From NCBI RefSeq assembly GCF_003672135.1, contig NC_039514.1, positions 4,836,001 through 4,900,000 on the forward strand: a stretch of DNA of 64,000 nt. Reading direction: 5' to 3'. The DNA comes from Ooceraea biroi (taxonomy: Eukaryota > Arthropoda > Insecta > Hymenoptera > Formicidae). The position numbers and the translations under genes are program-made. Shown one piece after another: positions 22,330-34,427 of the stretch (position 1 is the stretch's first letter; every line of letters begins with the position of its first letter). Below the pieces are notes generated by a model. It was not told the DNA's origin. It did not search any database and saw nothing but the letters and a program-made list of their open reading frames with translations.

Positions 22330-22450
22330 CAACCGTGAGATTTTCAGTCGTGCAAGACCGGACGTAGGTTACACAAGACAGAGGAAAAGATATCTAAGAC
22401 ATCTAGCTCTTACGAAAACAAGGGACCGTGGAGTCTGCTGGACGTAAGAA
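22330..22450. repeat. LTR-like end related to the solo LTR at 35432
   Basis: CTTACGAAAACAAGGGACCG, then TGGAGTCT and GGACGTAAG, resembles the last 50 bp of the LTR at 37040-37086. The rest of that LTR is not recognisable here. The region 21882-22330 shows only a short duplication (CCCGAAAAGTTTTATAATAG and a variant, 21900-21990). Confidence 0.5.
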
Positions 22451-22839
22451 ACATCTAGTCTAGTCTATCTATTCTAGAGCCACAAAGTGTTTTGACATGT
22501 ACTTCGTACATCTATCAAGACGACAAAGTTGAAATCGAAATCAAAATTATCATAGAATGGTGTAGCGGAATACAAATTGTTTATATCGTAAGCGAGATAA
22601 TCTTGTGGCGACATACGACAGCCATACGTCTCTATAGAGGGAATGGACATGCATTGCATTGGACATGCATTCTTTTAAATTTGTACTGCCTTGAGTATTT
22701 TCACTAATCACTCGTAAATTTTTGTACTTGGTAATATTAAAACAAATACGTTTACAGTTTTGCACATTAATGGATTGATTATAAATATCCCTTTTCATTA
22801 CTCATTTAATACAAATAAATTACACATAGAGTTTACACA
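22451..22839. other. Unassigned sequence
   Basis: Overlapping short open frames on both strands, none recognisable. No repeat termini seen. Confidence 0.4.
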
Positions 22840-23032
22840 AATTATAGGTAGGATGTACGTTTTAATGCGACCCGGGCACGCCAAGTATCATTTCAAATTA
22901 CAAATCCTCAAACTGAATTGCTTCTAGGTACTTGGCTAGTTAACTATGGATTTCATCATATTTAGTTTTGCTTTTTTATGTACTTGGCGTATTCTTTCAC
23001 CTTTGTAAGGTTTTTAGAGGGATCTCATTACT
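22840..23032. repeat. FbF right-arm fragment
   Basis: Contains CGGGCACGCCAAGTATCATT, TACTTGGCTAGTTAACTA, TTTTATGTACTTGGCGTA, and ends GGGATCTCA, like the right arms of FbF at 25727 and 42150. Its first part (TATAGGTAGGATG) matches the FbF core. Confidence 0.7.
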
Positions 23033-23221
23033 TTGTATCAAAATTTTTTATATTTCATTAATTTTAAATGTTTTTATGTATTTTTGTATTGCCGCAATAA
23101 TATGCCATTTTATTTCTGCTGTGAGAACTCATTCAACATAAAAATTTTGGATAATGAAGATTTATCTAATCGTGCAAATCTTCTTAATACTTCTAATTGT
23201 CAAATGTAAATTGTGACAATT

Positions 23222-23265
23222 TAAAATTCTTTCTCTCTCTCCCCCTCTCTCTTTCTTTCTCGGTT
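23222..23265 (+). repeat. CT-rich microsatellite
   Basis: (CT)n/(CTTT)n tract. A GA-rich tract of similar make-up at 23715-23790 stands on the other side of the RepR copy. Confidence 0.8.
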
Positions 23266-23313
23266 TCGTTTTATGAGTATAAAATGTTCCAAATTATATG
23301 TTAAATTGTCATA

Positions 23314-23714
23314 ATCAAGCGACGCGGTAGCGTCGCGACGCCGAGTGCATAAAACAATAAATAGCCGCTTGATACGGCACAGGCGCGACATCGTCGAGGC
23401 GCTACCAAGTAGCTTATCCGGAATTTACATCATTTGACAGGTCACATAATCTTGTGATTAAAATATCTCAGGAACTAAAGCCGTAATAAAAAAAATCTAA
23501 CGGCATTTTTATAAGATAATATGGGTGCACGCTTTCGAACGCGATCAATTCGAATTAAATTGGTGCAGGCAATCCTGATATATTGCAGTCGTTATGTTAA
23601 AACTGTGACGTTTCGGTTTTCATAGAATTCAGACTACTCACGTACGTATGCTCGCACAAACACATGCAAAGCGATTTTGTCCCTCAAGGTGCGTTCACAC
23701 ATACACGTTTTAAT
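23314..23714 (+). repeat. RepR copy 1
   Basis: Starts ATCAAGCGACGCGGTAGCGT with the terminal hairpin GCGACGC-GGTA-GCGTCGC, then GACGCCGAGTGCAT. It runs through CTACCAAGTAGCTTATCCGG and AAGCCGTAATAAAAAA to AAGCGATTTTGTCCCTCAAG. Collinear with 55032-55450 and inverted 34790-35136. The right end is replaced by the GA-rich tract. Confidence 0.88.
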
Positions 23715-23792
23715 TTCTTAACGAGCGAGCGAGCGAGAGAAAGAAAGCGAAAGAAAGAGAGTGAGAAACAGCGAGAGAAAGAGACAGAGATT
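23715..23792 (+). repeat. GA-rich simple repeat
   Basis: GAGCGAGCGAGCGAGAGAAA followed by degenerate (GA)n. Confidence 0.85.
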
Positions 23793-24262
23793 ATAGGTAG
23801 GACTCTACTAAGCGTACTATAAATATAATACTTTGCTGTAGTGTTATAAATTATTTAATTTAAATATCAGTTAGTGAGAAAGGGGTTGACTGCACCAATA
23901 CCACGAACTTCACTGCATAATGTTGAGCGCTATCACATTCATTGCATAAAATTATACAACTCGTAAAATTGATTTATTTGAAAGTAAAGTTATATTGTTA
24001 AAGTTATAATAAAAAATATTGTAAATCACATAGAAAAATTTTGTTAGCAAAACAGAAAAAAGTACAAAATATATAAAAATAATTTACATTATATAAAAAT
24101 CAAAAGATTATTCTTAATAAAACTTATTACAAATTGCATCGGAACGATGTACGTATTAACATGCAAAATAATTGATAGTAAAACATATAAAAAGAAATTA
24201 TGTAATACTAATTATGTGTTCAAAAGAATGTAAATCTAAAATATAGTTAAATTTTAAAAATT
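23793..24262. other. AT-rich spacer
   Basis: AT-rich, no gene. TATAGGTAGGACT at 23795 recalls the FbF core; otherwise nothing recognised. Confidence 0.45.
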
Positions 24263-24267
24263 TACAA

Positions 24268-25926
24268 AAAAGTGAGATCCCTAAAAAACCTTTTTTAAAA
24301 AAGAAAAAATATGGTAAACATTGACAATAACGGAGGACGCCCCGATGACCTTGACGGTGGCATATATTATAGAGGTCACTCTCCTGAGTGACCTTCAAAA
24401 GGTTTTAGCCGTCGCTCGTTGTTTATTAAATAGTTTTTAACAAAAGAAGTTTAATAATCTTGCATGAATTTTCAGTTGTTCACGCGAAGCAAGAACTTGA
24501 GTTTGACATATATTACAAAGGTGGTCACCTTCCCGAATAACCCGCATTAGGTTTCACCCGTCGCTCGTTGTTTGTTAAAAAGTTATTAACAAAAAAGTTT
24601 AATAAATAAAGCATAATTTTACGATACGATATACGTTTACGAAAGAGTATATTTGATGAAATTTTAGCTTTAAATCAGAAATCGGATTGGCTTAGGTTAC
24701 ATTTTCCGAAAGTGGAGCCCAGACACATACGCTCGTTTTCCTTAGAAGGATTTGTTATGATGTACTTATACGTCGGGCACCTCGGACGAATGACATAGGG
24801 GGTGGTGTGGGATGGTATCGGCATCGTTTTCAGCCCGCTTCGCAGGAGGGCGGGGGGCAGGGGCTTCGCCCCCCCCCCCCGCCGGAGCAGTGTAACAAAT
24901 TTCACACAGATTGTGATCACTTGGTACACGGCACGGATCCCGGCGGGGGGAGGGGCGAAGCCCCTCCCTTCCCGCCCTCCCGCGAAGCGGGTTGAAAACC
25001 GAGCGTATGTGTCCGGGGCTCCAATTTCGGAAAATATAACCTAACTCAAACCTATTTCCGATTTAAAGCTAAAATTCCATCAAATATACTCTTTTGTAAA
25101 CGTATATGGTATCGTAAAATTATGCTTTATTCATTAAACTTTTTTGTTAATAATTTTTTAACAAACCACGGGCGACGGCTAAAATCTTCTGCAGATTACT
25201 CGGAAGTATAATCTGTATAATATATATCAAGATCAAGTCCTCACTTCGCGTAGATAGCTGAAAATTCATGCAAAATCATTAAACTTCTTTTGTTAATAAC
25301 TTTTTAATAAATAACGAGCGACGGCTAAAATCTTTTAAATGTCACTCAGAAGGGTAATCTTGACAATATATATCAAAGTCAAGGTCATCGGGGCGTCCTC
25401 CGTTATTATCAATATTTACCAAAAATATATACGCCAAGTACATAAAAACTCCCAACTTGTCAAAACTCAAAACTAAATATGAAATCAATAATTAACTAGC
25501 CAAGTATCTAGAAGCAGTTTGAGTATTTTACCCAAACGTTTTCCATGCATACTCTTTTATCGCATGACGACATTGAAGTACTTGACGTGCCCGGACCACA
25601 GTGGTCTTGTATTCTTGTAAATTTGTACAATATCTTGATTTATATTGTATCTTGTATCTTTATGATTTTCAATAATGACTCGCAAATGATTTTGTGTCTC
25701 TTATAGGTAGGACAGGATGTTTTAATGTGATTCGGGTACGCCAAGTACTTCAATGTCGTCATGTGATAAGAGAGTATGCATGGAAAACGTTTGGGTAAAA
25801 TACTCAAACTGCTTCTAGATACTTGGCTAGTTAATTATTGATTTCATATTTAGTTTTGAGTTTTGACAAGTTGGGAGTTTTTATGTACTTGGCGTACATA
25901 GTTTTTTTGTTTTTAAAAAGGTTTTT
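24268..25926. mobile_element. FbF foldback copy 1, split by an FbP insertion
   Basis: Outer end GTGAGATCCCTAAAAAACC. After the FbP insertion (24313-25420) the left arm continues ACGCCAAGTACATAAAAACT to GACGTGCCCGGAC (25430-25605). The right arm (25727-25926) is its inverted copy, ending in AAAAGGTTTTTTAGGGAT. The intact layout at 41794-42338 serves as the empty-site reference. Confidence 0.9.
24313..25420. mobile_element. FbP foldback, complete copy with 8-bp duplication
   Basis: Ends GGTAAACATTGACAATAACG and CGTTATTATCAATATTTACC are inverted. AAAAATAT stands on both sides (24305-24312 and 25421-25428). The arms hold repeated TTGTTAATAACTTTTTAATA blocks, GGTTAGGTTA-like words and the GC-rich hairpin in both orientations (24815-24900 and 24940-25015). 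Non-coding. An 8-bp duplication fits hAT- or P-type transposition in trans. Confidence 0.92.
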
Positions 25927-25959
25927 TAGGGATTTATATTTAAAAATTAGAAGAATTAT

Positions 25960-26168
25960 TTATTTATCATTGCGACGCTATCACGATGATTTCAGTTAAA
26001 ACAAGTAATTTTTAATTTTTTATATAATAGTTTTTGCGATTTATATCTTTATCGTAAAATAAAACATTTTCCATTGTATTAAAATCATTTTTAATTCATA
26101 ATAAATTAAATCGTACATGTGTAACGCACCTGGAGGGACAAAATCGCTTTGAATGGGTATGTGCGAAC
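25960..26168 (-). repeat. RepR copy, right-end half, inverted
   Basis: Reads on the minus strand from GTATGTTCGCACATACCCAT through AAAGCGATTTTGTCCCTCC and ATTTTACGATAAAGATATAA to GATAGCGTCGCAATGATAAA. Matches 55395-55590, and suggests that the far end of RepR also carries a GCGTCGC word. Confidence 0.75.
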
Positions 26169-26198
26169 ATACAGGATGTCCCATTTTAATTACCCATT

Positions 26199-27829
26199 CC
26201 AAGTAGCACATGAAGCTTTAAAACAGCTGCGATAACGTTGTTGCAGCTTAAATCGCAGCATTTTTGTCTAGCACAACTACTGCCGCAACGTCATTGTGAG
26301 GTTTTGACAAGATTGTACCAGCAAAAGTGGAACAACATTTTTAGGCTTTGAAAACGATGTCGCAGCCATTTGGCTGCACAATTATTTTGCTGTAAAGAGA
26401 TTGTGACAGCTACGCAAATAACACACAAAGCTTTAAAATGGTTGCGATAACATTATTGCAGCTTAAACGACAGCATTTTTGTCTAGCATAACTACTACCG
26501 CAACGTCATTGTGAGGTTTCGACAAGGTTGTACCAGCAAAAGTTGAAAATATTTTTAGGCTTGAAAACGATCAGTTGGCTGCAATTTTGTTGTGAAGCGA
26601 GCCACATTACAGTAGTCGAAATGAAGAGCAAATTAATAAATAATGTTTTTATATGTAAATTAATATTCATTAAAGTGAATAAAGTGAAATTTTAATTTTA
26701 AACTTATATAAAAAGATTAAAAGAGTAAAAACAATTTTTTTAGCTGGGATTGAACTTCGAACAATATCGCTTATTTGCTAACCTGACAATGAGATCAAAT
26801 TTCATGATTAATAGACATATTATTTTATCATTACAAATTATTACAATTTATAACGTACAAGTATACTAGCGCGGACGCATATTCATGAGTATACTGATTA
26901 CAGAAGTACATAGATATCCTTAGAGTAATAATTTTAGAGTCGCAGAAGTGAACTCTTGGGTCCGCTTGACCATCGCTGATACATGCTAGGTTCAACATAA
27001 ACTATTTACATATATTGCTCTTTACTTTCGCTGTGACAGCCAAATGCAGCCAGATTGCAGCTATTTTGGTTGTATTTTATATAGCATTTTCAGCTGCACT
27101 GTAAGCTAGTTCAATAAGTTAGAGTGAAAAACATATATATTTGTCTCTTTCTAATTTATTGCACCAGTTTAGAAGTGCAGCTAAAAAAGGAACAAATAGT
27201 TTCTTCCGCGCACAATATAACAAAACACAACGTCATAACCTCTGAAACGCAAAACTGAGTACCAAACCTAACCGTTTCGTGCAATTTTGACTTTTGTTAT
27301 TGCTGTCACAACGACTTTACGCTAATTAATGCAACTAAAATGGCTGTGGCTACTTTTGATTTTTCTGACAGCTGTCACAACGACTTTACAGCTATTAATA
27401 TAACTAAAATAACTGTGGCTGAATTTTGGCTTTTATTATTGCTGTCACAGCGACTTTACGCTTTCATATTTAGTTTTGATTTTTATAAATAGCATTTTAA
27501 ACTTTTTGTTGCGTACAAGGTGAGATTTTTTATGTACTTGACGTACTTTTTTCACTTTTATAAGGCTTTTTTAATGTTAATATAACTAAAATAACTGTGA
27601 CTGAATTTCGGCTTTTGTTATTGCTGTTACAGCGACTTTACGCTAATTAATACAGCTAAAATGGCTGTGGCTGCATTTTGACTGTTGTATTCATTGTCAC
27701 AACGTTTTTGCAGTTAAAAATCCAGCAAAATAACATTTGCTACCAAATAGCTGTAATTAAGGCTAGCAAGACGTAATGCTAGCTATATTTTTTTTGCTGC
27801 AGCAAATATAGTCAGACTGTGTTACTTGG
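26199..27829. mobile_element. Non-autonomous element with CCAAGTARCACA ends and internal tandem repeats
   Basis: Left CCAAGTAGCACATGAAGC faces right GTGTTACTTGG. The left part has two ~225-bp direct repeats (26212-26425 and 26430-26600, GCAACGTCATTGTGAGGTTT). The right part has four to five ~95-bp repeats (27285-27480 and 27590-27720, GCTGTCACAACGACTTTACG), interrupted by an FbF-end scrap at 27462-27585 (TTTTTATGTACTTGACGTAC). A tRNA-like B box on the minus strand lies at 26750-26770. No transposase. Confidence 0.75.
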
Positions 27830-28117
27830 GATCTCAAATAACTTTTTTATTTTTGATTGTAGACAAAAATGTTTCAGACAAAAGTTGTATGGCTTCGAGG
27901 GGGCAAGATGATGACATTATCAATTTAATTGTAGATGGCGCCACTTTAGAGATTTTATCATGGCGACCATTTTTTTAAATGTGTTCGCGATCGAACCATC
28001 TCGAAAGAGAGCGGATTCAAAAGTGCGATTTGCCGATCCCGAATGTTCGAGAACATACAGTCGATCAAGTTATTATTGTGATTCGCGCGCTCTAACCATA
28101 CATCTGCGATCAGCTGT
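27830..28117. repeat. Fragment shared with 11225-11330
   Basis: GATGGCGCCACTTTAGAGAT, ATCATGGCGACC and TGACATTATCAATTTAATTG recur inverted at 11240-11310 beside a DD41D element. Transposon debris. The 84-codon open frame at 27960 has no recognisable product. Confidence 0.5.
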
Positions 28118-30461
28118 ACAGGGTGGGGAAAAATTATTGGTCAAGCTTTCGCCAGTCGATTATACTCGTCGAGATCGCCAACATTACATCATAAACATAG
28201 TGCCGCAAAATTAACTTTCAAGGTCATTTTCAATGTCAAATTTTTTTATTGGCTTAGTCGATTCTACTCGTCGAGCTGAACAAAAGTCTCAAAGGGACCA
28301 TATGCCGGAAATCAATATTTCATAGAGAAATCTTCGTTTGAAGTTTTTTTGCCTGAAATTTCAAAAAAATCGATTTTTATGAAGTCAGAAAATAAATCTG
28401 ATGCTTATAAAGTTCTTAAAATCATGTTCTGAATATCCTGATCATGATTAGCGAAAATCACCTCCCAAAAATGACCCTGAAAAATTCGTTTTCAAGGTCA
28501 AAAATCTGCTTAATCTACTCTTAGCGCTACCCAGGAACAACGACATGGATGTGGTAGATTTCTGTTCCCTTCGGGGTGACTTGATTACAGTGAGTTCCCC
28601 TTGCCTCTCACCTCGGGGTGACTTGATTACAGTGAGTTCCCCTTGCCTCTCACTTTATCGTCGTCGACGCTACCTACGAACAAACAGAACTGACCTATCG
28701 GCCCCAATAGCTCTGAGCAGTTGTGCTTGTCTGCCAGCTTCAATGTGACCACCACCGTTATCAATGCAAGCTTGGAGTCTCTCCACCAAATTATCTCGCA
28801 CTCTACGGAGCACAGCTCGATTTCGTGCTAAAGTAGCAACCGCCTCTTCAATGCGATCTCGTAAATCCTGAGCTGTCCTTAAAGCCCTGCTTGACCCATA
28901 AACAATGGCTTTCGGAGCTCCCCAGAAATAAAAGTCCAGAGGGTTCAGGTCAGGTGAACGGGCGGGCCATAAGTGTGGCGCAGGATTACGACCGATCCAT
29001 CGAGTTCCAAAAACTCGTTGTAAAAAAGCGCGGACTTGCCTGCCGAAATGCGGTGGAGCACCGTCATGCCTAAAAAAATTCGATTACAGGCATTCCTCGG
29101 AACCATACGTCGCAGTCAATTCAGGAGAGTATGACGTAGAAACCGCAAATACTCAACGCTTGACAATCGGTTTGAGAGAAACACAGGAGCAATATAATCA
29201 TTCCCGATTATCCCTGCCTCAACATTGACTGAAAAACGGCCCTGCTGAACTCTTTGGACCATTGCGTGTGGATTGCGTCTGCGCCAGATGCGAACATTTT
29301 GCCGGTTCAAAATGGAAATGCTGGAAAAACTGGATTCATCAGTGAACACTATATTTTTCAGAAAGTGCCGATATCTTCGGATCTTGCGAAGCATCCACCG
29401 ACAAAAACGAAGACGGGCTGTGCGATCACCAGGTCGTAACTCATGCACTACCTGCACTTTGTAGGGTCGTAGGCCTTCCTCACGGAGAATGCGCAAGACT
29501 GTTTTATGATCAACCCCTACTCGCGCGCCTCGTGATCCCATGACAGGATAAGTTCGAGCTAGAGCAATCACACGTTCCTCAATTCTCCAAGACACACGAG
29601 GACGACCTGTCCTACGGTGGCCAGCACCTGCAAAATTCATTTGCTCCTGATCATGTAATCGTTCATCGAGTCGTTGAAATTCTCAACGATCAGACACGGA
29701 CCCTGGACGTAATGATCTGCCATTAGCTTGGCGTTGCAACCAACTAGCATAAAGAGCTCGTGCTCGTGTGTAATTACCATGAGCACGATCAATTGCTCGA
29801 AGCATTAGACGTTGGTCACGTCCATCCCGAAGCGCCCGATCACGACCACCACGTCGAGGCATGCTACAGCAACGTTATTCTTAGAAAAAATTTGGTAAAA
29901 AATTCAAACTTTTTTTTTTAATTTTACACTGAAAATTGATTCAAGATCAGCGGCGGTCTTCTAATAATCACGAAAAAGGTCTGGATATGGATGGAAAGCT
30001 TCTTAAGCACAAGTAACGAATGTTTTATGGAGCGATATATTATTCCTCTCCGAGGCAAATGACCGTTGCTTTAAGGAACCAACAGCCGTTGAAATGTTAC
30101 TGGGTACCAAGATACCCCGAAGGGAACAAAAATCTACCACACCCACTTCGTTGTTCCTGGGTAGCGTTAAGAGTAGATTAAGCAGATTTTACATTCATCA
30201 CAATTAATTTTACGAAATTTTTTGGCTTCTAAAAACTTCAAACGAAGATTTCTCTATGAAATATTGATTTCCGGCATATGGTCCCTTTGAGACTTTTGTT
30301 CAGCTCGACGAGTAGAATCGACTAAGCCAATAAAAAATTTGACATTGAAAATGACCTTGAAAGTTAATTTTGCGGCACCATGTTTATGATGCAATGTTGG
30401 CGATCTCGACGAGTAGAATCGACTGGCGAAAGCTTAACCAATAATTTTTCCCCACCCTGTA
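28118..30461 (-). mobile_element. Full-length DD42D Tc1/mariner-like transposon
   Basis: Ends ACAGGGTGGGGAAAAATTAT and its inverted copy, inside TA on both sides (GTACAGGG...CCCTGTAC). Long inverted repeats of about 330 bp, plus an inner pair (28505-28570 and 30125-30190, CTACCCAGGAACAACG). The transposase is on the minus strand. A 55-bp direct duplication GGGTGACTTGATTACAGTGA occurs at 28574-28650. Total 2.34 kb. Confidence 0.9.
28670..29862 (-). pseudogene. DD42D Tc1/mariner-like transposase, broken
   Basis: Starts MPRRGGRDRALRDGRDQRLM, then the DUF4817-like AHGNYTRARALYASWLQRQA, a stop at SDR* (~29688), a basic linker GHRRTGRPR, a second helix-turn-helix (GVDHKTVLRILREEGLRPYK) and the catalytic core: first D in NIVFTDESSF, second in FFRHDGAPPHFG, third in SPDLNPLDFYFWG, with 42 residues between the last two. 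The protein ends GADRSVLFVRR. Lesions: that TGA, TGA after RHTLLN (29116), and a frameshift before RHDGAPP (~29075). The coding sequence is GC-richer than its surroundings. Full family length of about 390 codons. All catalytic Asp codons remain. Confidence 0.87.
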
Positions 30462-31153
30462 CAATGGAGCGAGCGAGAGAGAGAGAACGATTTCTAACAT
30501 CGACCTACGCGACAAATAGCGAGGCAAATAAGTGTTTATGTCGAAAAGGACGGTCGCTTGGTCTCTGGCTCAACACAGGCGTTTAGTGCGAAGCTATCTG
30601 CCGGAGAGTAAAGCCTCATGAACCCGCGATATGCTTCCTCGACTCCGAACAAAGAATTCAAGATACCCATTCGCTGCGAGAATCTCATCTTTTCGAGTCG
30701 GAGCCCAAGTGATAAGACACTGTGAATTCGCCAAATCTCTTCGCGAATGCTCTCTCACGCTCTCTTGCAACCCGCGGCTAAAGTGACAAATTACCTGGCA
30801 GGTCAGTGTAAACCGTATATGGAGGTCTCCCTCGCTTACGGGAACCTCTTCGGTCAAGCTAGACCGAACAGACTAACACGTGAACCAAAAGACGAAGTTT
30901 CACCGGTTCGGATTCGTTTTCTCTGTAAGTTAAGTGCGCGCTGCTCATTGACTGTGAAGGTGTAAATAAAGTTGTTGTTATTGTTAAGACTGATCAGCTC
31001 TAAACTTTCATCCCTCTCAGCGGCGATTCGTCGTTGCGCCTACATGCATCTCTAGCTCCCGTTGGAGCTCTGCAATTCCGCGGGCCATTGCGGACGCGAT
31101 CTCAACACCCGCTCTATTCCAAAACAAAATGGAATTCGATTTTTTTCTCAAAA
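30462..31153 (+). repeat. Unclassified block, possible LTR
   Basis: After a short GA run (30470-30490), the sequence is GC-richer with no recognised protein. GTGTAAATAAAGTTGTTGTT at 30960 looks like the polyadenylation/R region of an insect LTR, but no matching second copy, TG...CA ends or primer site could be fixed. Confidence 0.35.
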
Positions 31154-31155
31154 TA

Positions 31156-32800
31156 TTGGGTTGGAAGGAAAGTAATGTCGTATTTTTTGTTCAACATTAA
31201 AGCAAATCTATAATCTATAATACGAAAATGTAATGAGAATTCCTCCTAGACCATAGGTCATAGGTCAAAACGGACAACGGGGATCGATTAGGCATGGTCC
31301 CAAAGGTGCTCAAAAGGTTTTTATTTTTCTGAACTTTGGCCCCTAAGTCACGTGCCAAAGCTAACTTTTTAACGATTGAGATTTTAAACGTACAATCATA
31401 AACAAAAATGTGCCTCATTAAAAGATAAATCGATATTGACCTCAATTCGCATCCTTGCGGGCATCCGCAGGGCTAGCTGGGGAAATTCCGGAAGCGCTCA
31501 AGGGTGGCGTAAAATTTAGCTAGAAATCTATCTTTTTACTCGCGCGTTGCGCGCGACGGGGTTGCTAGTTTATTCATATTTAAAAACAACTTTAATCGAT
31601 AATGTACTGGCCATTGTTTTCTATAATCTTTTGTCATCTTTCAGGCACCTGCATGATTCCTTGTGCGTAGACCTCAAGCGTTTTTCAGCGAAAAACTGCT
31701 GAAAGTGGTTTTTGCAGTCTTTTAAAGAAGCAAACGCCTTACCATTAAGAGAGTTCTGCAAAGACCGGAACAAATAATAATCCGAAGGAGCAATGTCTGG
31801 CGAATATGCTGGGGTGCGGTAGAACATCCCAGCCAAGTTTTTGTCCGAGTGGTCAAAGAAGTATGAGGCCCAGCATTATCCTGATGGAATAAAACACCTT
31901 TTCTGTTTACCAGTTCTTGGCGTTTTTCTGCAATGGCTTCCTTTAATTTGTCCAATTGAGCACAATATTTGTCCGAATTAAGGTGTACGTTCTTTGGAAG
32001 GAGCTCATAATATATGATACCCTTCCAGTCCCACCAAATGCACAGTATAACTTTCTCCGGATGACACGCGCGTTTTGGAGTGGTCAACGGTTTTTCGAAA
32101 TGCTTTCCCCAGGACCGTTTACGAACCGCGTTGTTGTAGATAACCCATTTCTCATCGCCCGTCACAATTCGTTTAAAAAATGAGTCATTTTCGTTACGTT
32201 TAAGTAACGAATCACAAATGGAAATACGGTCAATAAAATTTTTTTCGGATAAATTATGCGACACCCAGATATCAAGACGATTGATATAACCTAGCTTATG
32301 CAAATGCTCGATGACAGTCGTATGTGATAAGTGGAGTATCTCTGCAATTTCCCGCGTCGTGTACCGCTGATTATTCTTGAGTAAAGCTTTTATTTCATCG
32401 TCATTAGCAACGGCAAAGGCGGTCGACCAGAACGTTTTTCATCTTTAAGTGTCGTATCATCAGCACGAAACTTCGCAAACCATCTTTAATACATCCGTTC
32501 GGTTTGGCATCCTCTCCATATACGGCACGTATTACTTTTTTCGTTTCCGTCGCGTTTTTCCCTTTTCGGAAATAAAAGAGCATCACACAGCGAAAATACA
32601 ACTTATTTTGCTCCATATTTATCTCGATCTCAACTGAATATGTATACTTTTACATACAGTTTCTACGCACTAAATAATGCTCAGAGGTGTTAGCTGTCAA
32701 TTGCATTAGTATGCAATTGTGTCATCTAGAGTGAAGTTAGCTATTAATAGACAGGAGCCATCGATTAAGAAAATACGACATTACTTTCCTTCCAACCCAA
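31156..32800 (-). mobile_element. Mariner element (DD34D) with TA duplication
   Basis: Inverted ends TTGGGTTGGAAGGAAAGTAA (left) and the complement (right) are flanked by TA at 31154-31155 and 32801-32802. At 1645 bp it is longer than the usual ~1.3 kb, because of ~460 bp of non-coding sequence 3' of the transposase. It appears to have inserted into the DD41D element whose transposase begins at 33320. Confidence 0.93.
31621..32616 (-). pseudogene. Mariner transposase, frameshifted
   Basis: Starts MEQNKLYFRCVMLFYFRKGK, then NATETKKVIRAVYGEDA and a frameshift (~32505). After 32303 the frame resumes with LGYINRLDIWVSHNLSEKN, VTGDEKWVIYNN (first catalytic D) and LFHQDNAGPHTS (second), another frameshift near 31840, then YSPDIAPSDYYLFRSLQN (third D) and the C-terminus. 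The WVPHxL-like and YSPDLAPSDYH-like motifs are diagnostic for mariner. The start and ends recall the mellifera-type subfamily. About 345 codons in all; at least two frameshifts make it inactive, although the catalytic triad codons persist. Confidence 0.88.
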
Positions 32801-33319
32801 TAGAATTTGTAGTCAACAATGAGACGAATACAACGGTTTTTTGTTTTTTGCAATTGGATCATTTTTCAATGAGTTACAGCGTTCCAAAATATATTTTATA
32901 ATTTAAGTAAAAAGCTTCCACCCCCATACAATGTGCGTATTTTGTGACTCCAAACTACCCTCTACCTCTGTGTGTGTGTATGTGTACGCGCGCGCGCGTG
33001 CGTCAACTCGTGCCGCGCTCTTTAGTTACGAACATTTGTTGACGCATTGCTGGCGCGCGAGCGGGAGGGGAGAAGCAACAGGCGTGAGTCGCGCAATACG
33101 ATCAAAAGTTGCATTTAGACGGCACCACTGATTTATCGTATCGCACTACGATTATGATGAAAGAAATTGCGTCGTGAAAGACCTGGAATTGAATAAAATC
33201 ATACTCGATTTGGTTTCTTCTCCTTTAGCTACATACTCTTTCTGATTACTTCTGCAATTTTTTCAGAGAAATTGGTTCAAGATACAATTGAAGTGTCACG
33301 CAAAAATCGTGATAATACT

Positions 33320-34349
33320 ATGGCGGATTATTCACTAAATGCAATCGTTTATAGTTTGCTAGTTCTTGGCGAAAGTGAACACAATTATTCCAGAGCGTCA
33401 CAACTTTACCGTGCTCGTTTTCCACAACGAAGACATTCTCACTGCAGAACGATCTGTCGTATCGAACAAAGATTACGACTAAAGAACTTTCATCGTGAGG
33501 GACCTCGACTGAATCGTGCTGATATTAATCGAATAGATGATCGAACAATGACTGTATTGACTGCTGTTCATATTAATCCTTAGATTAGCTTACGACAAAT
33601 CGAGCAGGAAGTAGGAGTATCCCGAAATACTGCGCAGAGTTTTGAAATTTTTCAAGTTCCATCCATATCACGTCATGCTAGTGCAGGAACTAAATGATAA
33701 TAGGTTCCGTCGAATGAGATTCTGTGAGTGGGCGTTACATCAAATTGAACAAGAGCCAAACTTTTTTAATTTCGTCCTTTTCAGTGATGAAGTCACATTT
33801 CATAACAATGCGCAAGTTAATCGTCATAATTGCCACTATTGGTCACCGGAAAATCCTCATTGGGTACGCCCACTGAATCACCAAAATCGCTGGTCTGTAA
33901 ACGTATGGTGTGGTATTGTAGACGGGAATATTATAGGTCCTTATGTTTTTGAACAAACAGTTACAGGTGACATGTATTTTTATTTTCTGCAAAATATTCT
34001 ACCTTTATTGTTAGAAGACTTGCCACAAAACGTAAGGCAACAATTATACTTTCAGCAGGATGGAGCTCCACCACATTATGCTGCTATTGTGAGAGAACAC
34101 CTCAATACAACATTTCCACAGCGCTGGATTGGTCGTGGAGGTCCAATTCAATGGCCGCCTAAATCACCTAACCATACTTCACCAGATTTCTTCTTATGGG
34201 ATTATCTTAAGAACATCGTACACCATGAGCCCCCAACAACATAGAATGATATGAGAAATCGTATCAGGGATGCCTGCAGAAGTATACCACGAAATGTCCT
34301 CCTTTCTACGGTAAGGACTTTTGAAAAAAGAATAAGATTATGTCAATAG
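33320..34349 (+). pseudogene. DD41D transposase, second copy, broken
   Basis: Starts MADYSLNAIVYSLLVLGESE, then HNYSRASQLYRARFPQRRHS (DUF4817-like helix-turn-helix), a stop at HINP* (33581), ISLRQIEQEVGVSRNTAQ, a frameshift (~33635), and a long open stretch: YHVMLVQELNDNRFRRMRFC, first D in VLFSDEVTFHNN, second in YFQQDGAPPHYA, third in SPNHTSPDFFLWDYL, spacing 41. The SPD before the third catalytic Asp is SPN. TAG after HHEPPTT (34242), then the C-terminal NDMRNRIRDACRSIPRNVLL to 34349. About 340 codons; relative of 12124-13194. Confidence 0.87.
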
Positions 34350-34427
34350 TAGAATGATGGGCACTTTGAACAGTTCCTGAACTCTTAGAGACCACCAATC
34401 AAGTTTCTTACTACCCAAAGTCACCTC

